Source: Solicoccozyma terricola (lineage: Eukaryota > Basidiomycota > Tremellomycetes > Filobasidiales > Piskurozymaceae). From it: a stretch of 64,000 nt of DNA. The notes below the pieces were generated by a model that saw only the letters and a list, made by a program, of their open reading frames with translations, was not told the origin of the DNA and did no database searches. The position numbers were made by a program, and so were the translations under genes. The stretch is from assembly GCA_001600875.1 (NCBI GenBank), contig BCLD01000005.1:799332-863331 (forward strand). The letters run 5' to 3'. Of this stretch, positions 45,001 through 57,970 are shown one piece after another (within the stretch, counting starts at the first letter, position 1; the number at the start of each line of letters is the position of its first letter).

Positions 45001-45796
45001 TACCCGCTAACTCATGAATCATTACTCTAGTACTGTCATCTTCTTCGACCAAGACTGGAGTGAGTTTGGGGTCGTCTGCAGGTACTTTGGATCTGGTCTG
45101 ACTGAAGGCTTTTCATCTAGACCCCCAACAGGACTTGCAGGCAGCTGCCAGAGCTCATCGTATCGGGCAGAAGAAGCCTGTATTGATCTTCCGACTGGTG
45201 ACCGACGGGACTATCGAGACGCACATTTTGAAGAAGGCTGCCAATAAACGAAAGTTGGAAGCTCTGGTCATTAGTCAAGGTGAGCTTGGTTGTCTCGGAG
45301 GTTAGAACAACGATACTCAGATTCCTTTTACACCGCTTTTCAGGCAAATTCGGAAAGATTGTTAATGAAAAGGGGGAGGTCCTACTGGACAAGAAGTCTT
45401 CTCGCGCTGAGAGTGCTGCCGAGATGGCCAAGACGATCTTGGAGCTGGACCACGAAGGGATTCGAGTTGTCAACAAGGACGACAACATCATCGCGTGGGT
45501 GTCTTCTAGGTTGGGCAAGACTCCGTCAACTGACGCATTCTCTCTTGACTCAGTGATGACGATCTCGAGGCATTGCTGGACCGCTCACCAGAAGCCTTTG
45601 CCAGGGCACCTGGCTGGAACACTAGCTCTGACAAGAAGGCGAAGACGGATACGAAAACCAAGACTGCGTTCGAGGTGTGTTTGAAGCTCATGCAAACATA
45701 CCGACCCAAATTGTGCTAACAGCTTCGTCTGTTCAGGTGTTTGTTGCTGCCGAGGGCGACGATAACGAGACGCTTGCCAAGATGTTCACCGAATAG
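42055..45796 (+). CDS. IRC5: Irc5/LSH (HELLS)-type SNF2 chromatin remodeller
   Basis: Irc5/HELLS remodellers slide nucleosomes and help cohesin loading and genome stability (known). Exons: 42055-42207, 42324-42863, 42962-43093, 43160-43303, 43365-43427, 43487-43533, 43599-43665, 43728-43807, 43871-44355, 44422-44474, 44535-44720, 44789-44967, 45031-45059, 45121-45279, 45344-45494, 45554-45674 and 45737-45796; 882 residues in frame. Seen: a charged coiled-coil N-part, motif [17 protein letters not shown] (about 226), [13 protein letters not shown] (DEGH box as in this subfamily), [53 protein letters not shown] and [15 protein letters not shown] 42001 in the same frame is an alternative start with poorer context. 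Confidence 0.92.
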
Positions 45797-45947
45797 GACA
45801 ATGCTGATCTTAACCCAACGACCTTTACGTATGACTTGTAATGTGTATTGCGGTGTATTTAGACAATGTAGATGCATGCATGTGGAGTCTCTTTTAACGA
45901 TGGAACTCTCGATTACAAAATGATGCTGAAGATGAGGGCAAGTTTCG

Positions 45948-48474
45948 CTAATCTTGGGACCCTTCGTGTAGACGAGGAGTCGTTTCAGGTTCAGGAACGA
46001 TGCCAACGTTGTTGATCTGACTCTGCAGCTGTAACAATGTGCCACCCCCAAGCCCCTCCTCCAAAGGCAAGACGGGTGGCTCGTCATGACGCTCGTTGTC
46101 GTGTTCGTCGTCAAAATGCCCCTCCGAGTCAATTCCCTCCTCCTTCGAAACAGGTAGCCTGCTGCTGGCGCTACGAATACTCGCCTCATACCTCAAGCCC
46201 CGCCTCTCCGCCTTCCTGCGTTTGATCCGCTCAAGTTCCGTCTCTCGACCGTTCCGCCAAGCTTCAAGCTCTAGATGCATGCGTTCCAAGTCCTCGATTT
46301 CCTCTTGAGCAAGCTCGATGGCATGTTGCTCCGGCAATGTGCAGCCATCGCATCCTGCATACTGGAGAACGTCCGGTGCTTCGAGATGGTCTGTTCGAAA
46401 GACTTTTGTCAATAGGGCCCGCAAGAGAGTTTATGATTTCAGGCAGACTCACCACTCCTGGTGGTCATCCGGTGAGCAAAGTCACAGCGCAGCCCAGGGC
46501 CTAGTACGAATTCGCCACCGAGTTGAGAAATCTTGCCAGGATTCGCCAGGGGCATCTTGAACAAAGAGTTCTGGAAATGTGGGTGGTCAATTCCGGTGCG
46601 TAAAGCCCCGCTGCATTAACACTCACTCCGATACCTTTCAAGATTTGACGGGGTATTGTCGACTGATGGTATGCAGCCCGACCCTTCGCCGGTCCAAAAT
46701 CGCCACTCAGTTTCGTCATGCCCATAAGCTGATACAGTCGACGAGAATCATCGACGTAGATGGGAAAGGGGCACTTGAAGATCTCTGTATTGGAAGAGTT
46801 GTTATTCAATTCGACGATCTGTCCAAAAAGTCTTTCCAGCTACCTACCCCGATAACGCTTAATGATCTTCCAGGAGCCGGGCGCGATGCTGTGGGCGTAA
46901 TGCAATATGAGCTGAGGTATGTTGAGCCGACGTGTAAGCTAAGCTACTCACACAATCACATTGATCCCAGCTTCATGTATAGCAACGGGATCCAGCTGGG
47001 ACAACGAAGCAAATGTATAATCTTGGCCTGGAGAGAATGTATCAATATCACAAAGCACCACAGCCTTCCCGACTGCAAACTCACACTGCCCACAAATGAA
47101 AGTCCTGATCCAGAAAACTACCGTCTTTCGCCCCATCACAATCCACTCCTCGCCCCCGATTTTCTTCATCTCTGACCTGATGGAGCTGGACGAAGCCTTG
47201 GAACCAGCTCTTCGGATTGTGTTCTGTGAGGCGTTTGACTGTTGACGCAAGAGAAGAGGTGTGACAGGGCGACTCGATTTCACCTCGGCCCTCTCCCCCG
47301 GATATGAAAGCGGTTTCGCTCCCAAAGCGGATGGGCCTGCCTGAGGACCGTCCTCCAAGATTATAGAGTCAAATGAAGGAGATCGTCTTCCATAGTCCGA
47401 CCGAAACCCGGAGGTCTCCGTCGCAGTCGGTGTCATGCCATTGACTGATGAAATCGTTGCAACGCTATCCACTGTTGCACTACTCTCACGCCTCTCTGAA
47501 GAAGATTCGGTGGACACTGCTTCGCTCAGCCCGGTACTGACCGTGCTCCGTCTCGTCATTGATGGAGTCGTCGCTGTTCGCAGGGTCACCACATCCGCCC
47601 TGAACTTCAAATCATCCCAGAAATCGCCGAATCGTCGAGAATTGCCTCGTTCATCCTTGATTCGACATTGCGAAGCTTCCCATAGCCGCATGCTGTCTGG
47701 AATATGGTCGACGGAGAAGTCGTCGTCTTTCTTTCGAGGTAGAACGTTCTTGATGATGGTGACTATATCCGCTGGTTTGGAGCCTTGCCCGGAAGATCCT
47801 TCAACTGCCTCGGATTTGGCTACGGCATTGCTGGATTGTCTTTCAGGATCTTCCTGTTGTCGAATCGCATCGGAACCCAACCCTCTCAACTCTCCTTCGA
47901 TCGCAACAATTTCCGCATCTATGCCAACATCCGATGATCCACTTGCAAAAGAGTTGGCCACTGGACTGGTTTTTGCATGATTTGTCTCTGTCTCCGATCC
48001 AGTCCTAGATACTACTGTTCCGTTCAGCAACGCGGCGTTCAAATTTCCATTCGACGGACCTCTCGCTCTCGCCGCTCGTAGGTAATGTACCTTCTGGTTG
48101 GTGGCAGGGTTGGTGGTTAGTCGGGAGGATGTTGACGAGTTCGTAGGTTGCGGGCTGTGCGGGCTGGGCGGTAGTGTTGGCGGTGATGAAGTGTGGGAGG
48201 AGGTTAGAGGTGAAGGGGGTGGAAGTGGTGGGAGGTCGCGATTTAGGTCAAGGTGGACGAGGCCACTATCGCCATGATTGTTGCTTGAGCTATGACCGGA
48301 ATCGCCGTCTGCCAAAGATGGACCCAGTTCCGCTAAGCCAGCCTCCATTCTCTGTTCCTTGACATGTAAATCAGGAGTCGGTCCGTTGAAAGCTGGTACG
48401 GCCTTCCTCCGGGTACCATGTGTGAAAGAAGGTGAACGGACGACTTGTCGTGGGGGTGGAGCGAGAGCCGGCAT
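45948..48474 (-). CDS. Thioredoxin-fold (PRXL2/AhpC-TSA-like) protein with long disordered N-terminus
   Basis: Exons on the minus strand are 47085-48474, 46952-47027, 46848-46888, 46627-46784, 46453-46570 and 45948-46390, for 741 residues in frame. After about 260 low-complexity residues comes a thioredoxin-like domain start (SQCRIKDERGNSRRFGDFWD). About 170 Ser/Thr-rich residues follow, then the rest of the fold: KTVVFWIRTFICGQCQDYTF with a CxxC, INVIVIAPGSWKIIKRYRE, and CPFPIYVDDSRRLYQLMGMT. ILKGIGNSLFKMPLANPGK and LGGEFVLGPGLRCDFAHRMT match AAED1/PRXL2-like proteins. The C-terminus is a charged coiled coil (LAQEEIEDLERMHLELEAWR). A redox role is inferred from the CxxC. Its stop lies 151 bases from that of IRC5 (convergent). 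Confidence 0.82.
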
Positions 48475-49147
48475 GATCGAAGTGAATACAGGGTCAATAG
48501 CTGTTGCCCCGACCGTTGAAGGACTGCTGTGCCAGTTTTATGTGGAGGGAAATCTTCTCAAGTTGGGCGAGGTTGCAGAAATAACTGGTGGAAGGTCCCT
48601 ATACCGTTCTTTCCACAGGGTCAATAAATAAGACGAGACAAAAAAAAATACAGTCATTCGAAACCGTGCAGCCGTGTGTGTGCCACCCCTGTACCATTTT
48701 TAGATGCCCGGGAAAAAGGGACGAACGCAAATGGCAGCGGCGTTGGTAACAGTGGCCGCTGTCGCTGTAGCAGCACCCTGGCGTACTCCGGGGTCGCCGC
48801 ACCCGAGGAGGGGTCTTTTTATAATGTCTCGGTTATGGATAGCCGCGTGCTTGCGTCTGCGAATTGCGGGGCGGCGGATGGCCCGGTGAGACCTAGTCTT
48901 GACTGACTGGCTACGGCCACCCACCACCCACCCACAGCTTGTGTTGTACGAGAGTGGCAGGCTGGGACATATCCCGTCGATGCCAGCAAAGTGATCGTCC
49001 GGAAGCCAAGCGTCGCGGGATTTCTTGTCACGAAAAGGTACCTGCCCCCTGAGGGACGAGCGGGGTAGTCGTCGCCCCTGCGCGCATTTGGCATACAAGC
49101 AGACAGGTCATTACAAAGTTCCATTTTCCTCGGATATTCAGTGAACC
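48475..49147. other. Intergenic region
   Basis: About 670 bases between the thioredoxin-fold gene start and the BBC1 stop. A CCACCCACCACCCACCCAC stretch is near 48918. No gene seen. Confidence 0.55.
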
Positions 49148-51290
49148 TTAGGGCATCGGACGGAAGATCTGCGTTTGGATAAGTCGTCAGAGAAGCTGTT
49201 CCATTTCGTCTTTCGTTTGCTCGCACGTACCTTTACATTGCCGGTCTTGAGATCGTCCAATCTGTAGGAGGCGGTATCGGTGTGCTATATAAAGGGGGCG
49301 AGCGACATTCAACAATCCAGCGGAGTGTTCCGCCTTCTTCGCCAACCACTTACACCTTGCTCCACCTGCCAAACCTTGACCTTTGTCTTCTTCGTTTCAA
49401 ACTCGGAACAAATGGCGAACACGGGGATTTCGACAGAACCAGCTGCCTGAGTGTACGAGTGCAGTCCCTTCTTCCCCTTCAGTTTAACGTCAGATAGTAC
49501 AACTATGTCTCCAGGTCTAGGCTCATCCATCCTGCGCAAGACGGATGGCCCATTTTGCTCAAGGATGAGGGTGCCGAAGGACGTGTTCGCGTCAAGACCA
49601 GCATCAGACATGGCTGCCCATACGAGAGCGCGGGCGTCACCGTCCTGAAACATTGGCCGAACGTTAGAGATATTCCTCTCTTCGTCCCTCTAGCCCAAGT
49701 TATCTCAACTCACTCCGATTTGCTTCTTGCCATGATCACCCAAACGGCTTGCAGCTTGGTGCACACGCTTACCATAGTTGGCCGCTGCATCCTTCAGCTC
49801 AATGTAATTGGGTCGGTTCTGACTTATCGAAGTCCGAGTCACCTGTGAAACTGGAGTCGAAGACGCCGACGCGCTTCCGGCGCCAGAAATCGATGAGGTC
49901 CTAGATGCAACCGACATGCTACGTCTGTGCATTTGTCCGGTGGCGTCTATTGATGGCCCTCGTACACGAGATGGCGGCGGTGGAGGTAGTGCGTCGGTGT
50001 CTTCCGATTCCTCAGCAATGTTTGCTACTCCACCTTCGCTGCCTTGCACCGTGGTCATAGCAGTCGGCTCCTCCATAAGGCTATAGAACGACTCTGCCAA
50101 CATAGGAGACGCGAGTGGTGCCGGAGAAGGGCCCGACGGGATACTGCTCTTTCGGCGAATCGGTGACATTGAAGCTCTTCGTTGGTTCGACAATTCGATA
50201 ATTGGGCTACCTGGCTCTGGCGCATTGGCGGTCGTCTTCGACTCTGGCACTGCAGGAAGCTCTCGCATGAGCGCTGGGTCCACGGATCCTCGAGGAGTTG
50301 GAGCTGGCCGAGCAATTGGTGGCGGAGGTGGAGCCTCATCCTCGTCCTCGTCCTCGTCATTTACGTCCACCTCTTTCCTTTCTTGTCCTTCAGGTTCTAC
50401 CTGCAAACCACGCTGGTCGACAGCGCCCTGCTGGTCCACTTCCTCTGACGCTACTTGGCTATCTTGACGGTTGAACATACCAAATCCAAGGGCACCTCCA
50501 GCTCGCAGACGAGCAAGCGTAGATTGACGACGCTTTGTAGCAGCTTCCTCTGACTCGTCTTCGTCGTCGCCCTGTTGTAGATCAGCTGCAGCTGGGGGTG
50601 GCGCCTTGGCTACCGCTTCTCCCTGACTGGCCTCCGCTCCTACATCTTGAGGCTCATCCGACTTTGGCTCAGCCGGTGACATTTCAGCAGTAGGCTTTCG
50701 AGCTACCGGAGGTGGCATTTGTCCGAATTTAAACCCTCCCAGCTTTGCCATTCTGGCAGCAATACCTTTGCGACGTTCTGCCTCTGCTTCTTCAGGTTCA
50801 GCTGAAGGGAGTGGTTCCACATTGGCCGCGATGGGTTCAGTGGTGATGATGGGTGGAGCTTCAGCTTTAGGGGATGCGGGTGGAATCGATTGTCGACGTC
50901 TCGTTGCGACAGGTGGAGGAGGCAGTTCAGCGTGTTGTTCCGGCACAATGCCACGGGAGGCGGGAATTGGAACATCATCGGCTTCTTCAGCTGTGGGCGA
51001 AGCCAGCGTCGCATGAGATGGATTACCCGGCATTGGCCTAGGACCCATCGGTTTCCCAGTAGAGACACGACGATCTTCAGGGAGTGGGAGTGCATCGTTG
51101 CCGAGGGCAAGAGCGGTGACGCTGGGTCGAGCAGGCCTGACGGGTGGCGGTGGAGGCGGCTCATCGTCCCAATCCTCGTCCCCTTCCTCCTCCTCTCCAT
51201 CGTCTTCTTGAGCCATCATTGCCGAAGCGGCCGTCCTAGAAGGTGGGAAAGCAGGCGCATTCTTGGCAACCGGTGATGTGGACTCTACAT

Positions 51291-51324
<34 letters not shown>

Positions 51325-53349
51325 ATCATGGTCGTGCTTCATCTCGACCTCGTCTTTTGGCAACCCCAAAAGAGCGGCACCGGATAACGCAGCAATGGAC
51401 TCTCGTGGAGGAGGGTTGGGTGAGTCGACCGCCATCTTATCCTCCTCCGTTTCTTCCCGTTGTTGATGCAGGGGAACTGTTGGGCCCTTGAGTTCTTCTT
51501 CGTCAGCTTCTGCAGGGTTGTGAGATACGATCGGTTCTCCTGCATTGCGAGCAGTGCTGTCTTCTTCTCCAGAGTCTGGAGACGGCAACATTGAGGAGAC
51601 TTCCGTGGGCGGTATGGACAAGGGCTCCAGTGCAATTCCAGCTGCAGCTGCACCTGTAGCGCCAGCTGTACTCTTTCCGGCCTCCTCTAACATATGTTGC
51701 TCCGCCACCTGTTCCTCTGTCTCCGGGATTGGTGTCTCCCGCTCATTGAAAACGACAGGTATGTCGTCGTCTGCAGACACAGTAGAGCTGGTGGCTGAAA
51801 CTGCAGATCCAGCACGCGCAGGTGCTCGCTTCTTGGGAGCTGCAGCTCGACGAGGAACGCTCGGCAGCTTGATGCTGGTTGGAGGTGAAGCGGCTTCCAG
51901 AGGCACTTCCTCGAGTTTCTCCTCAACTTCGATGGGCACTTCCTTCTCCTCGACTGAATTCTCAGGCACTGCTTCGGCAGGAGTCGACGAGGGAGGATTC
52001 TCCGTGACCGGAGATTTGATGATCGAATCAGATGGTGTAGACCCGCCCGCTACGCCACCCATCATACCCCTTCCACCGAGTCTTCGCATCCTCGCAGCAA
52101 TAGCTGCTCGCCTTTCTTTTTCCCTTGCCTCCTCATCATCATCTTGCAGCGGCTGTTCCTCTCCTTCTTGCTCAGGTTCAGCTGCACCTTCTGCAGCAGT
52201 CGGAAGAGTGCCATCGCCAGACATCGATCGAACCACTTGAGGCAGCATTCCTACCATAGGCTGACCTTCCTCCATACCCGCCGCCGGCTCCGGTCTTTTC
52301 CACGTCTTCGGTTTAGCCGCTACCGGCGGAGGGGACTTTGCAGCCCCCGAAGGTGATCCAAACGCCCCTGCACCTTGAAGAGCAGCCATCCGCTCTTTCA
52401 GACTACCGCCTCTGGCGATTGAGTCTTTAGCATCTGAAGCTGACATACCCTTCGCCTCAGCGGATGGTTCAGGGATCGATTTGGCTTCGACCGCATGTGA
52501 GTCGTGGGTTTGAGAAGGAGGAACATCAGAAGATGGCGTTGATTCACTTGCTACATTTGCTTGTCCAGCGCCTTGAGCCTGTTTCTGTTTCCAACTCCAA
52601 GTTCCAGGTCCTCCTGCACCAGCAGGCTTCGGTTTGATAGGTGGTGGCCCAGACCCGGCTGTTCGATTAAAAGCAGCCATTTTCTCTTTGAAAGAGAGCT
52701 TGGCCGGTTCTTCTTCTGTGCCCGCGCCAGATGCAGACGGAGGGAGCGGCTTGGCGGCGATGGATGGGGATTTCGGAGTAGGTGCTGGTGCTGGTGCGGC
52801 TGAAGGTGGTATTGCAGCGGGGAGTGGGATCGATGCTGTGGATTCCTCTGTTCGTGGCGGCTGCACAGGCGCCTCCTGTTCCTTCTGGGTAGTATTCGAA
52901 GGAGCCGAAGACTCTGCTACTCCTACAGGGACTTCCTTCGGTGCAGAACTGGCTTCTTCCTTCAGATCGACGACTTCAACGAATTCCTGCAATCACCGAC
53001 GTTAGCCTCTACATCTTGTGAATCGCAGATGTTCGCTGCAATCACCCTTGGGAAGCCACCCGATCTTGAGCCATCTAGACTCTCTCCTACAAGCCATTCT
53101 TCATCGTCTGGGGAAGGTCCGGTCACTCGAACGCTTACATGCACAACGTCATCGTCAGCGACTCGATCGTGTCTAGGTCAAAGATGAACCATCACTCACG
53201 TCTCGCCCTTCTCGAATGACAAATCGGTCTTGTGTGGCGATTTGTAGCGAAGACTGTGGACCCGGTGTGGTATCAGGACATCGGTTGCCCTGGTTGATCA
53301 GACATTGCGCTCACATGGTCTTCGCGAGGTATGGAAATTCGTGCGACAT
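49148..53349 (-). CDS. BBC1: Bbc1/Mti1-like SH3 protein of cortical actin patches
   Basis: Bbc1 restrains Las17/WASP-driven actin assembly at endocytic sites (known). Exons on the minus strand are 53315-53349, 53200-53253, 53046-53133, 49714-52986, 49354-49644, 49231-49284 and 49148-49168, for 1271 residues in frame. An SH3 domain occupies residues 4-62: EFPYLAKTILRYKSPHKTDL, SFEKGETVRV, DEEWLVGESLDGSRSGGFPR, EFVEVVDL. The centre is a long Pro/Ala/Glu-rich linker with many PPPP runs and repeated RRKGIAARMAKLGG-type motifs, a known feature of Bbc1/Aim21-like proteins. The C-terminal Bbc1/Aim3 domain is DARALVWAAMSDAGLDANTS to RPGDIVVLSDVKLKGKKGLH and YRLDDLKTGNVKIFR. The start is fixed by SH3 homology across two short introns. 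Confidence 0.9.
51291..51324. repeat. GCC trinucleotide run coding for poly-Ala in BBC1
   Basis: A run of GCC (CGG-type) triplets in exon 4 gives a stretch of about 11 Ala in the protein, a likely length-variable microsatellite. Confidence 0.85.
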
Positions 53350-53649
53350 GCTGTGTAAACGGTACCCGGTCGATTGAGGCGGAAGTCACAGACTCAAACA
53401 CGGACCATGTGTGGACCTCAGCACCTGCAGCTCAAGTACCCGGTATGGGTGCTACAAGAGATTGTTGAATCTGAATGTCCGATGGGTTGCTCAATGACTC
53501 TCTACTTGACAGCTGTCAGAGGGGCACAATGACCAGTACTCTCGTCACAAGGGGGCTCCAGGCACGTGACATGTATGACGCATCGATATCGTTGGTCGAT
53601 AGCGTCTTGAACCACATACATCACGCTATACAACAAAGCTCAGCGCTTG

Positions 53650-56600
53650 TCACTCCGTCTCAGCATCCAACTCCTCGAGGAATTTCAACCACTGCTTCTT
53701 CAGAATCAACCCACGATATCTTCCTTTTCGATCAGTAACCACTATAGTCCTCGCTCCCATTCTGACAAACAGCTGCTGAACGAGTTCCAGTGGGGAGTCG
53801 ATTGAGATCGTGAGAGGTGCCTGTAGATTTCGTCATTAGATAGTAGCTTTGGAACCCGAATAACAAAGCCATACGGACCTGATCGATAAAAGGAACTAAA
53901 TCATATGGATCTTCATGTTCACTCTCTGCAAAACTGTAAATCGAAGTCCTAGCTTGCCGGTGATCGAGTTCACCCTCATGCGGGACGAGATTGCAGGATG
54001 CTTCTGGTTGATCCCCTATCGCATCTACACCATCACAGTTGTAATCAATTTCTAATTGTCCCATTCAAACAAGATCTCGGAATGACACTCACCAAGAGCA
54101 TGTCGCAAATCATTGACGCTCAACAACCCCATCACTCCTAACGCTAACTCGTCGTCCACCTCGTAAGCGAATACACAAGGGAGCGAGCCATCGATATTGT
54201 CTAGTCGTAGAAGCTCGTTAAGCTTTTCATCGAGCTGAGAGACTGTATGATCTTCGTCGATCTTCAGAATTGGAAGTGTGGTGTCCACCTACGAAGAACT
54301 CCATGTTCAATCCAAGTGCAAATCCTACCCCGGCGTCCTTGCACTCACTATATCAGCAACCCGATAATTTCCGAAGATATGTTGCTTCTTAGCATTCAGA
54401 TAAGGGAACTGATTCATCCGTATGACAAGATCATATATCCCTTCATCTTCAATCGCATCGGCCATTGCTTTTGCTATCAGAACGGCGATTGCGGTGGGTA
54501 TAGTGTATGCCATGTCTCCTGTCAATTCGAGGATAATGACAACAAGTGATACTGAGGGATGAACGAAGGGTCTGTTAATATATGTCACAATGCGTTCTGG
54601 TGAAACCGATTCGGGCTCACCCGTCGTTCTTGTCACACCTGCAAGTGTAGCCGCCGCTCCAATCAAAGCCCAGACACCCGGAGTGACGAGTGACGCATAT
54701 TGAGGCAGAAGCTGTTGCATGGAGATTCCGAAGATGCGCCCAAATGCGGCGCCAGCGGCGAGGGCTACAAGTGAGCGATGGTTAGCTCGGCATTCTCTGA
54801 AAGTCGACAGGGGACGATGTATTTACAAGGTATAAAAATGCCGGCTGGAAGCTTGATACCGAACGTAATCACTACACCCAGTACACGGCGGTCAGTTCAC
54901 TACGAGAGGCAAAATGTTCCACAGCCAGCGCACCAGTCAATCCCGCGCGCAATGCCATAACTGCTGTCAGTTCCCTTACGACCTTCCACGCCACAGCTGG
55001 AGTCGAATCGCAGAGCTTTGAGGTCGAGGTTGGCGTGCATTCGCTGAATAGTTGAGCCACGTATTCTATCCCGCCCATCCGACCCCACTTGCTGGGGTAT
55101 GACAGAATAGAGGTAATAGTAACCACCTGGTTCAGGAAAATGTAAGAGTAGATGTTTGTACGAGCTTGTAGGCAAACAACTCACCATCGCCACCTCAATG
55201 ATTGGGTGTATGGCAAGCCATGTGCCTTGCCGAATACGCTTGGAGTACATGATGTTCAGTTTGCTACTTAGGAAGACATTGTCAGAAAGCGGTAGGCCAA
55301 GTCATCGAACGAACTCACCTGAAGTACGCGCCGTAAAGACCCTATCGATTATCGGGTCAGCGAGGACGTCATGGGCACTGATCCATATTACAGGCTCACT
55401 CCGAAAATTCCCAGAATGACCGCCGCGCCGTAGATTACATTCGTATGATAATCTTGGGTATAGTGCGTCTCCAGCAAAACGAGTCGTCCGTTTGAGTAGG
55501 GGTTGAGAACGCGCAAGGTCAAGGCAGCTACGGCCGCTGAGAAGAACCTGGTAGTTGCAACAGGCAATCGTAAGTCGAGCTTGGGGCTTTGAGCCAGTGG
55601 TACTCACGCCCGCCACATCACCTTCGGAGGGAAGTAATATGAAACCTCTTCTAGGGAGAACAGGACTGGAATAGCAAAGTCAATACGTGAGAGGTCAACA
55701 GAATTGCCAGGGGTGCGCTCACCTCCTCCAATCGGTGCACCGAATGCTACCGACACTCCGCTGGCACAAGCTGCGGATAGGATTTCTCTCTTCTTTCCCT
55801 CGTTTCGTTCGAACTTTGGAAATTGACGACAGAGGATGTTTCCGACTGCGGCAGCGATGTGCACAACAGGCCCTTCCTTGCCTGAGTGGTCACAGCAGGG
55901 CGGTTAGTACGTTCTATTGTCGACCTCATCCAAGCCGCAGGAGCACCTAGTGAAAGACCAGAAGCGACAGACAGAGCGAGCCCGACACATTTGACAATCA
56001 ATGTGGAGATACCAAGATAGCCGTGGATTACGAACCCGCTCAAGATGGTCTACAGATTGAATCCGGTAGCTATAAGTACGATGACTCTTCGGATCTCAAC
56101 AACGCATTCACATACCTTGACTTCGGGAATACCCGAACCGGCAGCGAAATACATAACCTTCTTCTTTGCCTGAGCCGGCTCTGACCGTACCAGCGGTTCC
56201 TCTTCGCCGCTCCTCTTGGACATATCGTCTTTACGCCCGCCTGGGACTGAGAACCCCGCCGCTTGATCGTGGTCTGTGGAGGACGTCATATATACCGTCA
56301 TTGTAGACGAAAGAACTGCTAGTGCAAGCTGGTGGACGCAAGGCTATTTCAGACATAATGGTGCAATCATCATCGAGGAATCACCCACCGCGATTCCCAG
56401 ATACACAACAAACTCCAGCCTGACGCCATCCGAGATCCTTCGTCCTGCAAAGACCGCTTCCCACGTCGTCCACGCTTCACATGATTCATCGGCCAGTCTG
56501 TGGTCTTTAGCGCCTCCCGGACAACACTCCTTCTTGGGAGATAGTAGGTCATTCGAACAATATCCATTCTTGAAGTCGAAGAGCGTAGTTTCAGTCTTGG

Positions 56601-57970
56601 TGATACAATAAGCGATGAGCGCCGTGATGACGCCTGCATGGGATCAGGAGTGAGTTGTCAGAATACATTGTACACAAGGGGTTGAACAGAGGAAAGGAAT
56701 TTACCAATCAAGGTTACTATCACCCATCCTGCCAATCTTTCCCATATCTGTCGCATGATACCACGAAACGATTGCTTACCCTTCCGAAAGCGTCCACGTC
56801 GAACAGAGTCTTTGATCTACACCACCAGAATGAAAGAGGTCGGAGAGAAAGAGGTCAGACGAAGCTCGACTATCATGAGACAGCACTTCTCTTACCTGAT
56901 CATGTAACCAATCTGCAAAATGCGCATTTGGCTTCAGTAAATTTGGCCCAACAGACTCAAAGAGTAACGTCTCTCTCGCCACGCACCGATCGTAACATAA
57001 GAGCTATACCAAATACGAATCCCGTTAGCCGTCGGTGGAGCTAGTTGATCATTCGTCTCTCTATCGTCTCCCTTCACACCATCTTGCAATATATCCTCAT
57101 CATAACTCCTCGTCGACCTTATAGTCCCGCTTTTATGTCTTCTCAAGCTTCCAAACACTTCGCTCGAAGGAGATGACATACCAAACATATCCTGCCGAGA
57201 CGGCCGACGAGTAAGATACCCGTCTGTAAAAGCTCGTTGTTGGCTCATTCCGTGGTTGTCCGTTTGAAAGAGTCCTAATGTTGGATGAGCTGTCTTGGGT
57301 TGTGATCGCTCTGTCGAAGACACGCGGGAATTGAGGATAGAACGATTCCCTCTTGGTGTATTTGGGATCGTTCCATATCCCAAGTCAGGTGGTCGATGAT
57401 GTCTTTGTTGAGAGGAAGAGACCATGGAACTTGACGTCGTTCTTGAGAGTGGGATTGGCACGTTTGCTGAAGTTTGACGAAGTCGATAGGAATGTGTTGT
57501 ATGTGGGCTCGCTTGTATAGAATTGCTCGTGCTTCCTATTCCACCTCCGACTCCTAAACCAGCCGGTGCTCCGTAATCATCACTCTCAGGAACCTCATCA
57601 TCATCCCCCACCCCCGGCAGAGTGAGAAACTTGAGTGAAGGTTCAGAGATTCGACCACGATGGTCTTCAGCGGAGACCGAGGGGTTACCAATGCTTGAAC
57701 TTGCGTATGTCGATTCCGATTGGGAATGGTATAACTTTTGGCGAGAAAAGGATTTGGGAACGGATCGAGATGGCGATGAACGGAGGACGGTGGCTTGACT
57801 GCATGAATAGAAGACTCAGTGGGGGGTTTGTCATTAAATCAAGAAATCTAATGTCCTACTCACACTTCAGGGTCATTGACATCAAATCCACTGGAAGCTC
57901 GCCGATGATGTGACCCACTTCGATGCTGATGAAATGGCTGATTGACAAAGGGATGGTCCCTAGCTGACAT
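53650..57970 (-). CDS. CLC-family chloride channel/proton exchanger with two CBS domains
   Basis: CLC proteins such as yeast Gef1 move chloride across Golgi/endosomal membranes and affect copper and iron loading (known). Exons (minus): 57864-57970, 56987-57798, 56896-56912, 56705-56816, 56385-56633, 56116-56315, 55947-56049, 55723-55881, 55608-55665, 55400-55547, 55319-55341, 55185-55263, 54934-55126, 54827-54871, 54621-54764, 54349-54551, 54093-54288, 53879-54024 and 53650-53820; 1054 residues in frame. The three chloride-pathway motifs are present: [23 protein letters not shown] with the gating Glu, and [13 protein letters not shown]. Also YTTIDW-like [28 protein letters not shown], and CBS repeats ([35 protein letters not shown]). 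The 300-residue N-terminus is Ser-rich. Confidence 0.92.

Noticed and set aside
46579..47175. 198-codon open frame on the plus strand
   Set aside because: It is the antisense shadow of the thioredoxin-fold gene, whose exons carry family motifs.
51545..52240. 231-codon open frame on the plus strand
   Set aside because: Antisense shadow of the large BBC1 exon.
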